From the NCBI GenBank assembly GCA_012728835.1, contig JAAYEJ010000024.1, positions 1-51,873 of the forward strand: a stretch of 51,873 nt of DNA, in the 5' to 3' direction. Under the pieces are notes generated by a model that did no database searches, had not been told where the DNA came from, and saw only the letters and a list, made by a program, of their open reading frames with translations. The position numbers and the translations under genes are program-made. Shown piece by piece: positions 7,125 to 14,759 of this stretch (its first letter is position 1; each line of letters starts with the position of its first letter). Source of the DNA: Candidatus Brocadiaceae bacterium (GTDB lineage Bacteria > Planctomycetota > Brocadiia > SM23-32).

Positions 7125-8981
7125 TCACGGGTGTTCGCCCTGAACGACGAGTTGGCCGCGCTCCATCTGCGCATGCCAGGACTGTGCATACGGCCCCGCC
7201 CGCTCGACGAGTTCCGCATGGCTGCCCGATTCCACGATCCGGCCCTCCTGCATGACGTGGATCACGTCGGCGTGCATCGCCGTCGTGAACCTGTGCGTGA
7301 TCAGCACGGCCGTGCGGCCCTCGGCGAGCGTCCGGAACCGCTGCAGCCAGTCGCCCTCGGCCCACGAGTCCATGGCGCTGGTGGGCTCGTCCAGCAGGAT
7401 GATGGGCGCGCGGCGCAGGAACGCCCGGGCCAGGGCGACCCGCTGCCACTCGCCGACGCTGAGTTCCGCGCCGCCGGCGAACCACTTGCCCAGCAGGGTG
7501 TCGTAGCCCCGCGGAAGGCGGGAGATCGGCTCGTCTGCGCCGGCCGCCCCGGCGGCCGCTTCGATCTCGGACGCGCCCGGCGCGGCCGGCAGGTCGCCCA
7601 GGGCGATGTTGTCGGCGGCCGTGACGCTGTACTGGACGGGCTGCTGGAACAGGACGGTCACCAGGCGGCGGTACTGCGCGACCGGCAGGTCCCGCAGGTC
7701 CACGCCGTCGATCTCGATGCGCCCCCGGTCAGGATCGTAGAGCCGGCACAGCAGCTTGATCAGCGTGCTCTTGCCCGCGCCGTTGGGGCCGACGATCGCC
7801 ACGATCCGTCCGGCGGGGAGATGCACGTCGAAGTCGCTGAGCGCAGCGTTCCCGCTGCCGGGGTACCGGAACGAGACGCCGCGGAACCGGATGCCGTCGC
7901 GGAGTTCGGCGGGCACCGGCCGGGGGGCCGCCGGGCTGACCACGCGGGGCGCGAGGTCCAGAAACTCGAACAGGTTGCCGAGGAACAGGCAGTTGTAGTA
8001 GATCTGCCCGATGTGCTCGGTGAAGCTGCGCATGGCCGCCTGCCCGCGGCTGAAGACGGCGTAGAACAGCGCCAGGTCGCCCAGTGTGCCGCGGCCGTGC
8101 AGCACGCGCCAGACCATCCAGAGCAGGGCGGCGCCGGTCACCAGCAGCCCCAGCGCGGCGGCCCCGGCCTCGCTGAGGGCCTGCCGACGCGAGAGCGCCA
8201 CCCGCTCATCGCGCAGCCGCTGCCGCAGCACTCGGTGTAGTGCCCGGAAGTGGTCTCCCAGCGCGAAGAGGCGCAGTTCGGCGGCGTTCTCCTTGGACGT
8301 CAGAACCCAGTCGTAGTACCACGTGCGCCGCTCGTTCTCCGTGTTGCGCAGCCGCCACTGGTGCTCCCGCAGGGCGAAGGCCAGCATGACGTAGAACGCC
8401 GGCATTGCGGCGGTCAGCAGCGCTACGGGAAGCCACCATCCGTACGGGACCAGCACCGCCGCCATGGCCAGCAGCGTGACGCCGTTCTGCAGCAGGCTGC
8501 CCGTGTTCTCCAGCAGGGCGACGGACCGGTAGCCGGCCTGGTCCCGGGCGCGATGCAGGTGATCGAAGAACTCGGGCGACTCGTAGAACGCCAGGTCGGC
8601 GGCGACCGACTGCTCGTGGATCAGGCCGCTGATGTGGTCCCGGAGGAGTTCCGACTGCACGGTGCGCACCAGGCCGGCGGCGACGCGCAGCAGTTCGTGC
8701 GCCAGCACGAGCGCCGCCACCAGGGCCGCCAGGACCAGCACCGGCCGCATGCGCTTCCAGTCGCCGCCCGCCAGCGCGACCTCCTGAAGTCCGTTGATCA
8801 GCGAACGGGCCAGGTAGACCGTGGCCGCCGGCAGGACGCCCTGCACCAGCAGCAGAACGACCCAGACCAGCGTCCATCGGCGCGTGGCATCCCAGACAAG
8901 GCTCAGCGTGTCCGGCATGTGCCGGATCTGTGCCAGGGCCTTGCGGAGGTTGGTGCCGAAGATACCGAGTGCGGATTGCAT
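7125..8981 (-). CDS. Lasso peptide exporter (ABC transporter, D protein)
   Basis: The 618-residue protein fuses a six-helix membrane domain (about residues 35-320) to one ATPase domain. The ATPase has Walker A GPNGAGKST at 398-406, a Q-loop in LFQQPVQYSV, signature LSVGEWQ at 507-513, Walker B IILLDE at 527-532 and an ITHR switch. The signature is the LS-G-E variant seen in bacterial peptide exporters rather than LSGGQ. There is no N-terminal C39 protease domain, as expected when B2 removes the leader. As a homodimer it would export the mature lasso peptide and give self-immunity. It lies 85 bp after the kinase gene and 16 bp before the nucleotidyltransferase gene. Confidence 0.92.
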   Translation of the reverse strand: MQSALGIFGTNLRKALAQIRHMPDTLSLVWDATRRWTLVWVVLLLVQGVLPAATVYLARSLINGLQEVALAGGDWKRMRPVLVLAALVAALVLAHELLRVAAGLVRTVQSELLRDHISGLIHEQSVAADLAFYESPEFFDHLHRARDQAGYRSVALLENTGSLLQNGVTLLAMAAVLVPYGWWLPVALLTAAMPAFYVMLAFALREHQWRLRNTENERRTWYYDWVLTSKENAAELRLFALGDHFRALHRVLRQRLRDERVALSRRQALSEAGAAALGLLVTGAALLWMVWRVLHGRGTLGDLALFYAVFSRGQAAMRSFTEHIGQIYYNCLFLGNLFEFLDLAPRVVSPAAPRPVPAELRDGIRFRGVSFRYPGSGNAALSDFDVHLPAGRIVAIVGPNGAGKSTLIKLLCRLYDPDRGRIEIDGVDLRDLPVAQYRRLVTVLFQQPVQYSVTAADNIALGDLPAAPGASEIEAAAGAAGADEPISRLPRGYDTLLGKWFAGGAELSVGEWQRVALARAFLRRAPIILLDEPTSAMDSWAEGDWLQRFRTLAEGRTAVLITHRFTTAMHADVIHVMQEGRIVESGSHAELVERAGPYAQSWHAQMERGQLVVQGEHP

Positions 8982-9066
8982 GGTCTGATGTCACCACGGC
9001 CGGCCGCGCATCTGTCGGGGCGCGCGGACGGCGTTGTCGGGCCTCCTCAGGCCCTGCACGGCGATG

Positions 9067-10083
9067 CTACGCGCACTCCGACTCGACGGGTGCGGCGGCC
9101 GAGTCGGGTTCCGTGCCCGGCGTTCGGGAGGTCTGCGGCGGTCCGACGTGGGCCAGGATCGCCGTGCGAACGTCCTGGAGGAGCGAGTAGTGCCGCGGGT
9201 AGGACAGGCGGAAGAGCGGCACCATGCGGCTCCAGCGGACGATCCGCTCGAACTCCCGGCGGAGCAGGTCCCGATCGTCCACGAGCAGATGGAACGTGCC
9301 CTTCATCAGTTCCATGGCCGTATCGCGCAGGGACACCGGCGCGATCGTGATCCCGTCGGCGTCGGCCGTCTGCCCCGGAGGTGCCAGCAGGTAGGCGCCG
9401 CGCAGCCGGACGGGGCCTTCGTGCCAGGTCATGCCCGTGTCGGCAGGCGAGAGCCGCCTCTTCCCCGTGTAGTGGGCGACCTGCGGCAGCGCCGTGTCCG
9501 CTCCGAACAGCGTCTCCACACTGTCCCGCCAGAGGCGCAGGCTGGGGTAGGTGGCCACGACCGAGAGCGCCCCGCCGTCTTCGCTGACGATGATCGAGTC
9601 GTCCGAGAGCAGGGGAGCGCCGTCGAGGCCGAAGCTGGACACGAGGGTGGACTTGCCCCGGCCGGTCTCGCCCAGGAAGGCCACCGCCTCGCCGCCGATG
9701 AGCACCGCCCCCGCGTGCACGACAACCCGGCCGCGGCGCGAGAGCGCAAGGGGCAGCACTTGGTCCAGGAGCAGGTGGCAGAGCGTCTGGCGCGGCAGGC
9801 GGGGTTCCGGACGGCAACTGAGGCACCGGCCGTCGGGGTCCAGCACGAAGTCGGCCATGCCGTAGAATCGCACCAGGTGCCCCTGCGGGACGACGCCCAC
9901 CGAATACCAGGCGCTCCCATCCGGCAGCTCCGCGTGCCGCACCCACCGGTGGACGTGCGGGCTGGCCGTCTCGGGAGGAAGCAGCGGAACGGGAGGCAAG
10001 GGACCCTCGCCCGTCACCCGCGGAAGCACCAGATGGGGGCCGCTTCCGCCGAACATCTCATCGAACCGAGACGGTTGGGTCAT
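9067..10083 (-). CDS. HPr-kinase-like lasso peptide kinase
   Basis: The 338-residue protein has HAGAV at 123-127, a P-loop GETGRGKST at 138-146 and LLSDDS around 158-163. This is the order seen in the C-terminal catalytic domain of HPr kinase and in the kinases of the paeninodin-type lasso clusters. Those enzymes phosphorylate the side chain of the C-terminal Ser of the precursor. The precursor encoded next to it does end in Ser, which supports this role. It lacks the N-terminal domain of true HPr kinase/phosphorylase and instead has about 100 residues with a Cys pair (CLSCRPEP). The frame stays open upstream, but that part shows no family similarity, so I chose the ATG at 10083. Confidence 0.88.
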   Translation of the reverse strand: MTQPSRFDEMFGGSGPHLVLPRVTGEGPLPPVPLLPPETASPHVHRWVRHAELPDGSAWYSVGVVPQGHLVRFYGMADFVLDPDGRCLSCRPEPRLPRQTLCHLLLDQVLPLALSRRGRVVVHAGAVLIGGEAVAFLGETGRGKSTLVSSFGLDGAPLLSDDSIIVSEDGGALSVVATYPSLRLWRDSVETLFGADTALPQVAHYTGKRRLSPADTGMTWHEGPVRLRGAYLLAPPGQTADADGITIAPVSLRDTAMELMKGTFHLLVDDRDLLRREFERIVRWSRMVPLFRLSYPRHYSLLQDVRTAILAHVGPPQTSRTPGTEPDSAAAPVESECA

Positions 10084-10720
10084 CCTTGGGACACCTGCCA
10101 GGGTTATGCGGTTGTCGTCCTCCGCCCGTGTCGGACGGAGTGGCCGCCATCGCTGTCTGCAGACGGTCCGGATGCGGAAAGAACGTGGACGGTGCGATGC
10201 CAACGATGTCGGACCTGCGTTGCGACCTGCACTCGCGGCGACTGCCCTCAACGCGGTCCCTGGGCGGCAGTGGGCGGCGTCCGGCCGATGCCGCCCACTC
10301 CCATGGCAGCGAGCGACTCCGACCGACAGGCCGAGGAGGCGAAAGGGCTCTCGGACGATCCCGTGCCGGCCTGCGCGCGTCCGGCATCCTGCCCGGTCAG
10401 TTGCACAAACGGACCCACACACGTCGGACAACGGTGTGCAGGCACTCGCCCGGGTCCGGTCCGCCCACGTTCCGCGGCCGGCCGCGACCGTCGGCACTTC
10501 TCACTGCGACAATCCGCAACCGGCTGCACCACACACCCGGCGCGGCAGATCATCACCCTCGGTCATCCCCGTCCGGCGGTTCGGGCGCGGTGCGGGAGAG
10601 GCCGGGCATCCCATGCTATCGCGGACACAATGTCCCGCGTTCTCTCCTAACCGTCAGGCGCCGCCCGCCATCACACTCCGGCGAACCGGGACAGCGCCCC
10701 GGCCGCCCATCGAGCGCCTG
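10084..10720. other. 637-bp stretch without a recognisable gene
   Basis: Between the lasso precursor and the kinase gene I find no ORF that looks coding in any frame, no second precursor with the YxxP...G leader motif, and no strong promoter on the minus strand. A short imperfect hairpin at 10621-10638 (minus strand GGACA-TTG-TGTCC core) lies about 80 bp past the precursor stop without a T-run. It could slow but would not clearly stop transcription. Confidence 0.5.
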
Positions 10721-10885
10721 TCACGAACGGTGACCGGGGTCCTTCCCGTGAGAATGCGGAGCCGAGTGCTCCACCATGCTTGAGCCTCCGCCCTTGGTCA
10801 GTTGCGCGACCGTCCCGTATGTGCTCATACACGGGGCGGAGTACCGTCTCTTTGCTGACAGAAAGCGTGTGGTGTCCTTCTTCAT
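10721..10885 (-). CDS. Lasso peptide precursor (A peptide)
   Basis: The 54-residue peptide begins MKKDTTRFLSAKRR and then carries the lasso leader motif Y15-x2-P18-x-M20-x2-Y23-G24-x-V26-x2-L29-T30-K31. Thr30 sits at position -2 of the expected cut, so the core starts at Gly32. Core residues 1-8 are GGGSSMVE. Glu8 is the only acidic residue at positions 7-9, so an 8-residue Gly1-Glu8 macrolactam is predicted. The tail is HSAPHSHGKDPGHRS: four His, no aromatic residue, and a C-terminal Ser suited to the adjacent kinase. The ATG at 10885 has GGAGAGG four bases upstream. The open frame extends further upstream, but the family pattern starts here. The gene lies between C and the kinase gene and has its own strong promoter. 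Confidence 0.92.
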   Translation of the reverse strand: MKKDTTRFLSAKRRYSAPCMSTYGTVAQLTKGGGSSMVEHSAPHSHGKDPGHRS

Positions 10886-10967
10886 GGATCCTCTCCGGAG
10901 CGGCCCGGATCCTGCAACACGGTTGCCACACTCGTCGCTCGTTGCAGCGCAACCGTAGAGAGGATCC
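10886..10967 (-). promoter_or_regulatory. Structured mRNA leader able to bury the precursor's ribosome-binding site
   Basis: Perfect 10-bp arms at 10958-10967 and 10886-10895 (transcript GGATCCTCTC and GAGAGGATCC) would pair the Shine-Dalgarno sequence directly before the ATG. Inside lie an 8-bp pair (10949-10956 with 10919-10926) and a 7-bp pair (10941-10947 with 10912-10918) that cross each other, giving a pseudoknot or alternative folds. The same bases also form two local hairpins, GTTGC-N3-GCAAC (10941-10953) and GCAAC-N3-GTTGC (10914-10926). The symmetric GTTGC/GCAAC boxes could instead be a protein-binding operator. Confidence 0.6.
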
Positions 10968-11054
10968 GCCCGCGTGGCGTTCTGCACGTCTCTCCAGTGT
11001 GCCGGTCACCGCAGATTGGACGGACGGCAACCGATGCACCCGCACCGGTCGCGA

Positions 11055-11083
11055 ATTATACCGGCAGGCGCGCGCCTTGTCAA
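11055..11083 (-). promoter_or_regulatory. Perfect sigma-70 consensus promoter of the lasso precursor
   Basis: The minus strand reads TTGACA (11083-11078), a 17-bp spacer, and TATAAT (11060-11055). All twelve bases match consensus in an otherwise GC-rich region. Transcription should start near 11048, giving a leader of about 160 nt before the precursor ATG. It lies just past the stop of the C gene and would let the precursor be made in excess over the enzymes. Confidence 0.85.
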
Positions 11084-11139
11084 TAGGGAAAATGCGCAGT
11101 CTGGACCCATCCTTCTCCGGAGTCTCGAGACCGCCGTCC

Positions 11140-13107
11140 TCACGGCCTGGCGGTTGTCTGCTGCGGCTCCCGTGCCGCCCGGCCGTGGCCCCGGCGCCAG
11201 ACGGCCAGTGCGACGGCCTGCCAGATCCTGCCGCCGTCTTCCACCGCCCCGGTGGCCGCATGGCGGCGACGGGCCTCGTCCAGCGTGTTCAGACACACCA
11301 GGTCAGCCAGGTCCGTCCTCGGGCCGTCCAGCGCATCCGCGATGAGGCCGGCGGCCAGCGCGAACCACCGGGAGAGGAACGCGGCCCCGAGGTGTTCCCA
11401 GCCCTTGCGCCAGGTGACCTCGGGCGGGAGCAGGTGCTCGACGGCCCGGCGGAGGGCCACCTTCGTCCAGCCGCCGCCGAGGCGCTGCGTGCGCGGCAGG
11501 CGGAAGCAGAACTCGACGAGCCGCTTGTCCAGGAACGGGCGGCGCGGTTCGATCGAGAAGGCCGCCGCCATCCGGTCGTAGCGCTCGAACGCCACGGGCA
11601 GGTTCGGGGAGTCGAGCCGCCCTACGTCCAGTTCGCGCAGGCGGCGCGGGAGCCCCCGCCCCGGCCGGCCGCGTCCGTAGTGGGCCTCCACGCGATCGGC
11701 CAGCCGGATGCGGTCCGCAAACGCGGGATCGACAAGCGAGTTCCGAATGAGGGCGGCGGCCCGCCGCCGTCTGCGCATGTCCCTCAGCCGACCGCTCATC
11801 GGGATCCTGTGGGTGGGCAGCAGGGGCCGAAGGCCGTCGTGGAACAGGAAGTGCCACGGAGACTTCTTCCAGCGGCGGTAGAAGTCCGCCAGGCCCCGGG
11901 CGTCGGCCGCGGCCTCCCCCCACCGGCCCTCCCGCAACAGATAGGCCAGGTACACCCCGGCATGCGAGGCCACCACGTCGCCGTCCACGCCGTCCAGCAG
12001 GACCCGGATCCCCTCCCGCCGCGCGGCGGCGTACATGGGCAGCGGCACGCTGATCATGTCGTTGTCGAACAGGTCCTCGGTGTGGCGGACGATCCGCTCG
12101 AGGTCCGGCAGGAAGGCCGGCAGGTCCGCCGGGCGGACGGTGAAAGGCCGCACGCGGCCCTGCGCGAGCACGGCGCGGATGGCCCGGCTCTCCGGGCAGC
12201 CGGTCTCGTCGTCCGCCACCGCCGAGAACGTGCGCAGCGGGCCGTCGGCGGCATTCGCCAGGAGGTCCCGCGCCACGGCCACGATGGCCGACGAGTCCAT
12301 GCCCCCGCTGAGCATCGCGCCGACGGCGTCGGGGGACCGAAGCCGGCACCGGACCGCCTCGGTGAAGACCTCCAGGAACGCTTCGGCATGCTCCGCGTCG
12401 GACCCGAGGCGGAGGTCCTCGGCGGACGGGTCGAGCGCCCAGTAGCGGCGCAGCGTCGCGCCCTGTCCGGAGACCGTCAGGGAGTGGGCCGGCGGCAGGC
12501 GGAAGACGTGCTCGTAGAAGGTGCACGTCTTGTCGATCGGCTCCAGGTCCGTCAGCAGGTAGTCGGCGATCCGGGCCTCGTTGATCCGCCAGGGCACCGC
12601 CGGCAGGGCCATGACGCCCTTGGTCTCGGAGGCGAAGGCGAACAGCGAGTCGGACAGGTGGTAGCAGAACGGCTTGATGCCGAAGTGATCCCGGGCGCAG
12701 AAGAGGGTCTGTCGGCGGGCGTCCCAGACGGCGAAGGCGAAGTCGCCCAGCAGGCGGGCAGGGCAGCCCTGGCCCCAGCGCTCGTAGGCGCGCAGGATCA
12801 GCTCGCTGTCGGTCACCGTGTCGGCCGGCCGGCCGGCGGGGCCCAGGGCCGCGATCAGTTCCTCCCGGTTGTCGATGCGGGCGTCGGCCGTGATCGTCAG
12901 GCCGCGGACGGGGTCGGTTGCCGGCAGCGTCTCGTGGAGCGATTCGGGCGTGGTGCGCAGCATGCAGTGTCCCAGGCCGACCGGCCCCTGCGCCCACGTC
13001 CCTGATCCGTCGGGGCCGCGGTGGAGAAGGGCGCTGACCATCCGCTCGACCTCGCGGGGCGCGGCGGGGCGACCATCGAGACGACAGAATCCGGCAATCC
13101 CGCTCAC
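11140..13107 (-). CDS. Lasso cyclase (asparagine synthetase-like C protein)
   Basis: The 655-residue protein has an N-terminal glutaminase-like domain (about 1-190) and an ATP-pyrophosphatase synthetase domain with the PPi loop SGGMDSS at 247-253. In lasso pathways this protein adenylates the ring Asp or Glu and joins it to the new core N-terminus. It starts with GTG, giving MSGIAGFCRLDG. Residue 2 is Ser, so the Cys2 nucleophile of true glutamine-dependent asparagine synthetases is missing, as expected for an enzyme that uses the peptide amine rather than ammonia. Its GTG overlaps the TGA of B2 (GTGA), so the two are translationally coupled. Without that context it would be read as an ordinary AsnB. 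Confidence 0.9.
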   Translation of the reverse strand: MSGIAGFCRLDGRPAAPREVERMVSALLHRGPDGSGTWAQGPVGLGHCMLRTTPESLHETLPATDPVRGLTITADARIDNREELIAALGPAGRPADTVTDSELILRAYERWGQGCPARLLGDFAFAVWDARRQTLFCARDHFGIKPFCYHLSDSLFAFASETKGVMALPAVPWRINEARIADYLLTDLEPIDKTCTFYEHVFRLPPAHSLTVSGQGATLRRYWALDPSAEDLRLGSDAEHAEAFLEVFTEAVRCRLRSPDAVGAMLSGGMDSSAIVAVARDLLANAADGPLRTFSAVADDETGCPESRAIRAVLAQGRVRPFTVRPADLPAFLPDLERIVRHTEDLFDNDMISVPLPMYAAARREGIRVLLDGVDGDVVASHAGVYLAYLLREGRWGEAAADARGLADFYRRWKKSPWHFLFHDGLRPLLPTHRIPMSGRLRDMRRRRRAAALIRNSLVDPAFADRIRLADRVEAHYGRGRPGRGLPRRLRELDVGRLDSPNLPVAFERYDRMAAAFSIEPRRPFLDKRLVEFCFRLPRTQRLGGGWTKVALRRAVEHLLPPEVTWRKGWEHLGAAFLSRWFALAAGLIADALDGPRTDLADLVCLNTLDEARRRHAATGAVEDGGRIWQAVALAVWRRGHGRAAREPQQTTARP

Positions 13108-13607
13108 GGCGGCCCCTTTCGGACGGGCGGGTCCCCGGGCGGGCCGTCGGGCCGTGCCGCCGTCCGGGCCTGTCGGAACCGGCCGAACCGGCGGCGGACG
13201 CCTTCGGGCTGGTTGACGGGCTGGCCCATGAGTTCGACCCAGGCGTGGGCCTCGAGTCGGCCCGCGTGCTTGTATGCGCCGACGCAGAGTTCCGTCTCGA
13301 TGCCGCGGCGCCGCAGCAGATGCTGCAGGACGATGGACTGCAGGAGGCACGCGGCGCGGAACGGACACCAGCGCGCGGCGACGGCCACCATGCGTGCCGC
13401 CTCGACCGCGCTCACCATGGCGCCGGCCGCGCTCGCTGCGTGTCTTGTGTCGGGCGGCGTTCCCGTGGCCGCCCGTCCGAGCACTTTCAGGCGCCGGAGC
13501 CCCAGTACCCGCAGGGCGACTGCCGTCAGCGGCAGCAGGACGAGTGCGCGGAGCAGCAGGCTGCGCTGGCGGCGGCTCAGCGCGCGGTACTGGCGCCACT
13601 TGCTCAT
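13104..13607 (-). CDS. Lasso peptide B2 protein (transglutaminase-like leader peptidase)
   Basis: The 167-residue protein starts MSKWRQYRALSRRQRSLLLR, the hydrophobic-basic N-terminus common in B2 proteins. The protease motif is CLLQSIVLQHLLRRRGI with Cys87, then ELCVGAYK and HAWVELMGQPVN with His121. The third triad position, usually Asp about eleven residues after His, reads Asn132 in the PVN motif. B2 cuts the leader after the Thr-x pair so that the C protein can close the ring. The ATG at 13607 was chosen because the family pattern starts there; the frame is open further upstream. A promoter candidate lies 47-75 bp upstream. Confidence 0.9.
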   Translation of the reverse strand: MSKWRQYRALSRRQRSLLLRALVLLPLTAVALRVLGLRRLKVLGRAATGTPPDTRHAASAAGAMVSAVEAARMVAVAARWCPFRAACLLQSIVLQHLLRRRGIETELCVGAYKHAGRLEAHAWVELMGQPVNQPEGVRRRFGRFRQARTAARPDGPPGDPPVRKGPP

Positions 13608-13653
13608 GGATGCGGGCGTTGCTTTCGGCTGACGGGGAGGCACGGCCCGGGCC

Positions 13654-13682
13654 AGTGTACCGGCTGGCCCCGGCAGGGGCAA
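13654..13682 (-). promoter_or_regulatory. Promoter candidate of the lasso B2-C genes
   Basis: The minus strand has TTGCCC (13682-13677), a 17-bp spacer and TACACT (13659-13654), each matching consensus at four of six bases. Transcription would start about 40 bp before the B2 ATG. It makes B2-C a unit separate from the precursor promoter. Confidence 0.5.
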
Positions 13683-13703
13683 GTGGTGGCGCGGCGCGGT
13701 GGC

Positions 13704-13732
13704 TTGAACGCCCCGGGGGCGGCCCGTAGAAT
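13704..13732 (+). promoter_or_regulatory. Promoter candidate of the secreted protein gene at 13794
   Basis: TTGAAC (13704-13709), a 17-bp spacer and TAGAAT (13727-13732) lie about 60 bp before the ATG. It is divergent from the B2-C promoter, with the -35 elements about 20 bp apart. Confidence 0.6.
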
Positions 13733-13793
13733 CCGGTGCGGGACGGTGGTCCCGATGTCAGGTTCTGGGAACGCGGGCCGGAAGGGGAAGGTC

Positions 13794-14759
13794 ATGTCGA
13801 TGCTGTCGGTCGGGCTGGGGGTGGTGGTGTTGATGGGGTGTTCGGTGGCGTGGGCACAGGAGGCGTCGGAGGGGATCGCGGCGGGCTTCCCCGGCGACGT
13901 GGGGATCGAGAAGCACCCGGCGGTCCTGTTTGCCTCGGGGTTCGAGGACGGCTTCGAGGGCTGGTCGCTCGTCGAGCGCGACCGGCGGATCAGTTCGCTC
14001 GTTGAGGATCCGGAGCTGGCCCACAGCGGCACCACCTGCTGCCGGAGCGTGGCGGTGCGGGGCGTGAACACGGGCGGGAACGTCACGCACAACTTCCGGA
14101 GGGAAGTGGACCAGGTCTTCCTGCGCTTCTACTGCCGGTTCCACAGGGATGCCGTCATCCCGCACCACTTCGTGAAGATCCGCGCCATCCGGCCCGGCGG
14201 CGACGGCATCCGCGCAGGGCGGCGTCCCGCCGGCGACCGCGCTTTCTGGACCGGCATCGAGCCGGTGCGCGATCGCACCTGGCAGTTCTACACCTACTGG
14301 CACAAGATGCGGGCCTCCCAGCAGCGTGCGACCGAAGCCGAGAGCACCTACTACGGGAACCGCATGATCATGGGCGGCCAGGAGCGGCTGGAGCGCGAGC
14401 GCTGGATCTGCGTCGAGGCCATGCTGAAGGCCAACACACCGGGACAGTCGGACGGCGAGCAGGCGTTCTGGATCGACGGCGAGCTGATCGGCTGGTGGAA
14501 GCCGGGCAGCCCCATGGGCAACTACCGCGGCGCGCACTTCGTGACGCCCGCCCCGCCCGGGACGGAGCCGATCCCGTTCGAGGGCTTCGACTTCCGCAGC
14601 GATCCGGCGGTGAAGATCAACCAGGTGCTGCTGCAGTGGTACGTCACGGAGCGCTACGCGCGCGCCGGCACAAGCGACCGGAATATCGTGTACTTCGACG
14701 ACGTGGTGATCGCGACGGAGTACATCGGGCCGATGGCGGCACGCACTGACACGGACTGA
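13794..14759 (+). CDS. Secreted protein with polysaccharide-lyase-like jelly-roll pattern
   Basis: The 321-residue protein has an N-terminal export signal, MSMLSVGLGVVVLMGCSVAWA. It could be cleaved after AWA or lipidated at the Cys in LMGC, although Met at -2 makes a weak lipobox. The rest is rich in aromatic beta-strands (ASGFEDGFEGWSLVERDRR, VFLRFYCRFHRD, QAFWIDGELIGWW, NIVYFDDVVIATEYIGP), a pattern of concanavalin-like domains in polysaccharide lyases and LamG-type proteins. I cannot name a family. The start has GGAAGG upstream. The last codons (ARTDTD) are written by the flanking repeat, so the C-terminus may have been altered by repeat insertion. Confidence 0.65.
   Translation: MSMLSVGLGVVVLMGCSVAWAQEASEGIAAGFPGDVGIEKHPAVLFASGFEDGFEGWSLVERDRRISSLVEDPELAHSGTTCCRSVAVRGVNTGGNVTHNFRREVDQVFLRFYCRFHRDAVIPHHFVKIRAIRPGGDGIRAGRRPAGDRAFWTGIEPVRDRTWQFYTYWHKMRASQQRATEAESTYYGNRMIMGGQERLERERWICVEAMLKANTPGQSDGEQAFWIDGELIGWWKPGSPMGNYRGAHFVTPAPPGTEPIPFEGFDFRSDPAVKINQVLLQWYVTERYARAGTSDRNIVYFDDVVIATEYIGPMAARTDTD

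Noticed and set aside
10621-10638. Rho-independent terminator after the precursor
   Set aside because: The stem is short and bulged and no T-run follows on the transcript strand.
10721-10987. 88-residue version of the precursor with upstream start
   Set aside because: The first 34 residues match nothing in lasso leaders and are encoded by the structured leader RNA; the ribosome site sits before the internal ATG.
10780-13005. 741-residue plus-strand frame covering the lasso precursor and cyclase
   Set aside because: Shadow of the C gene; the minus strand has catalytic motifs, a start overlap and a promoter.
11140-13107. Ordinary glutamine-dependent asparagine synthetase
   Set aside because: Cys2 is replaced by Ser, and the gene overlaps B2 and adjoins a lasso precursor.
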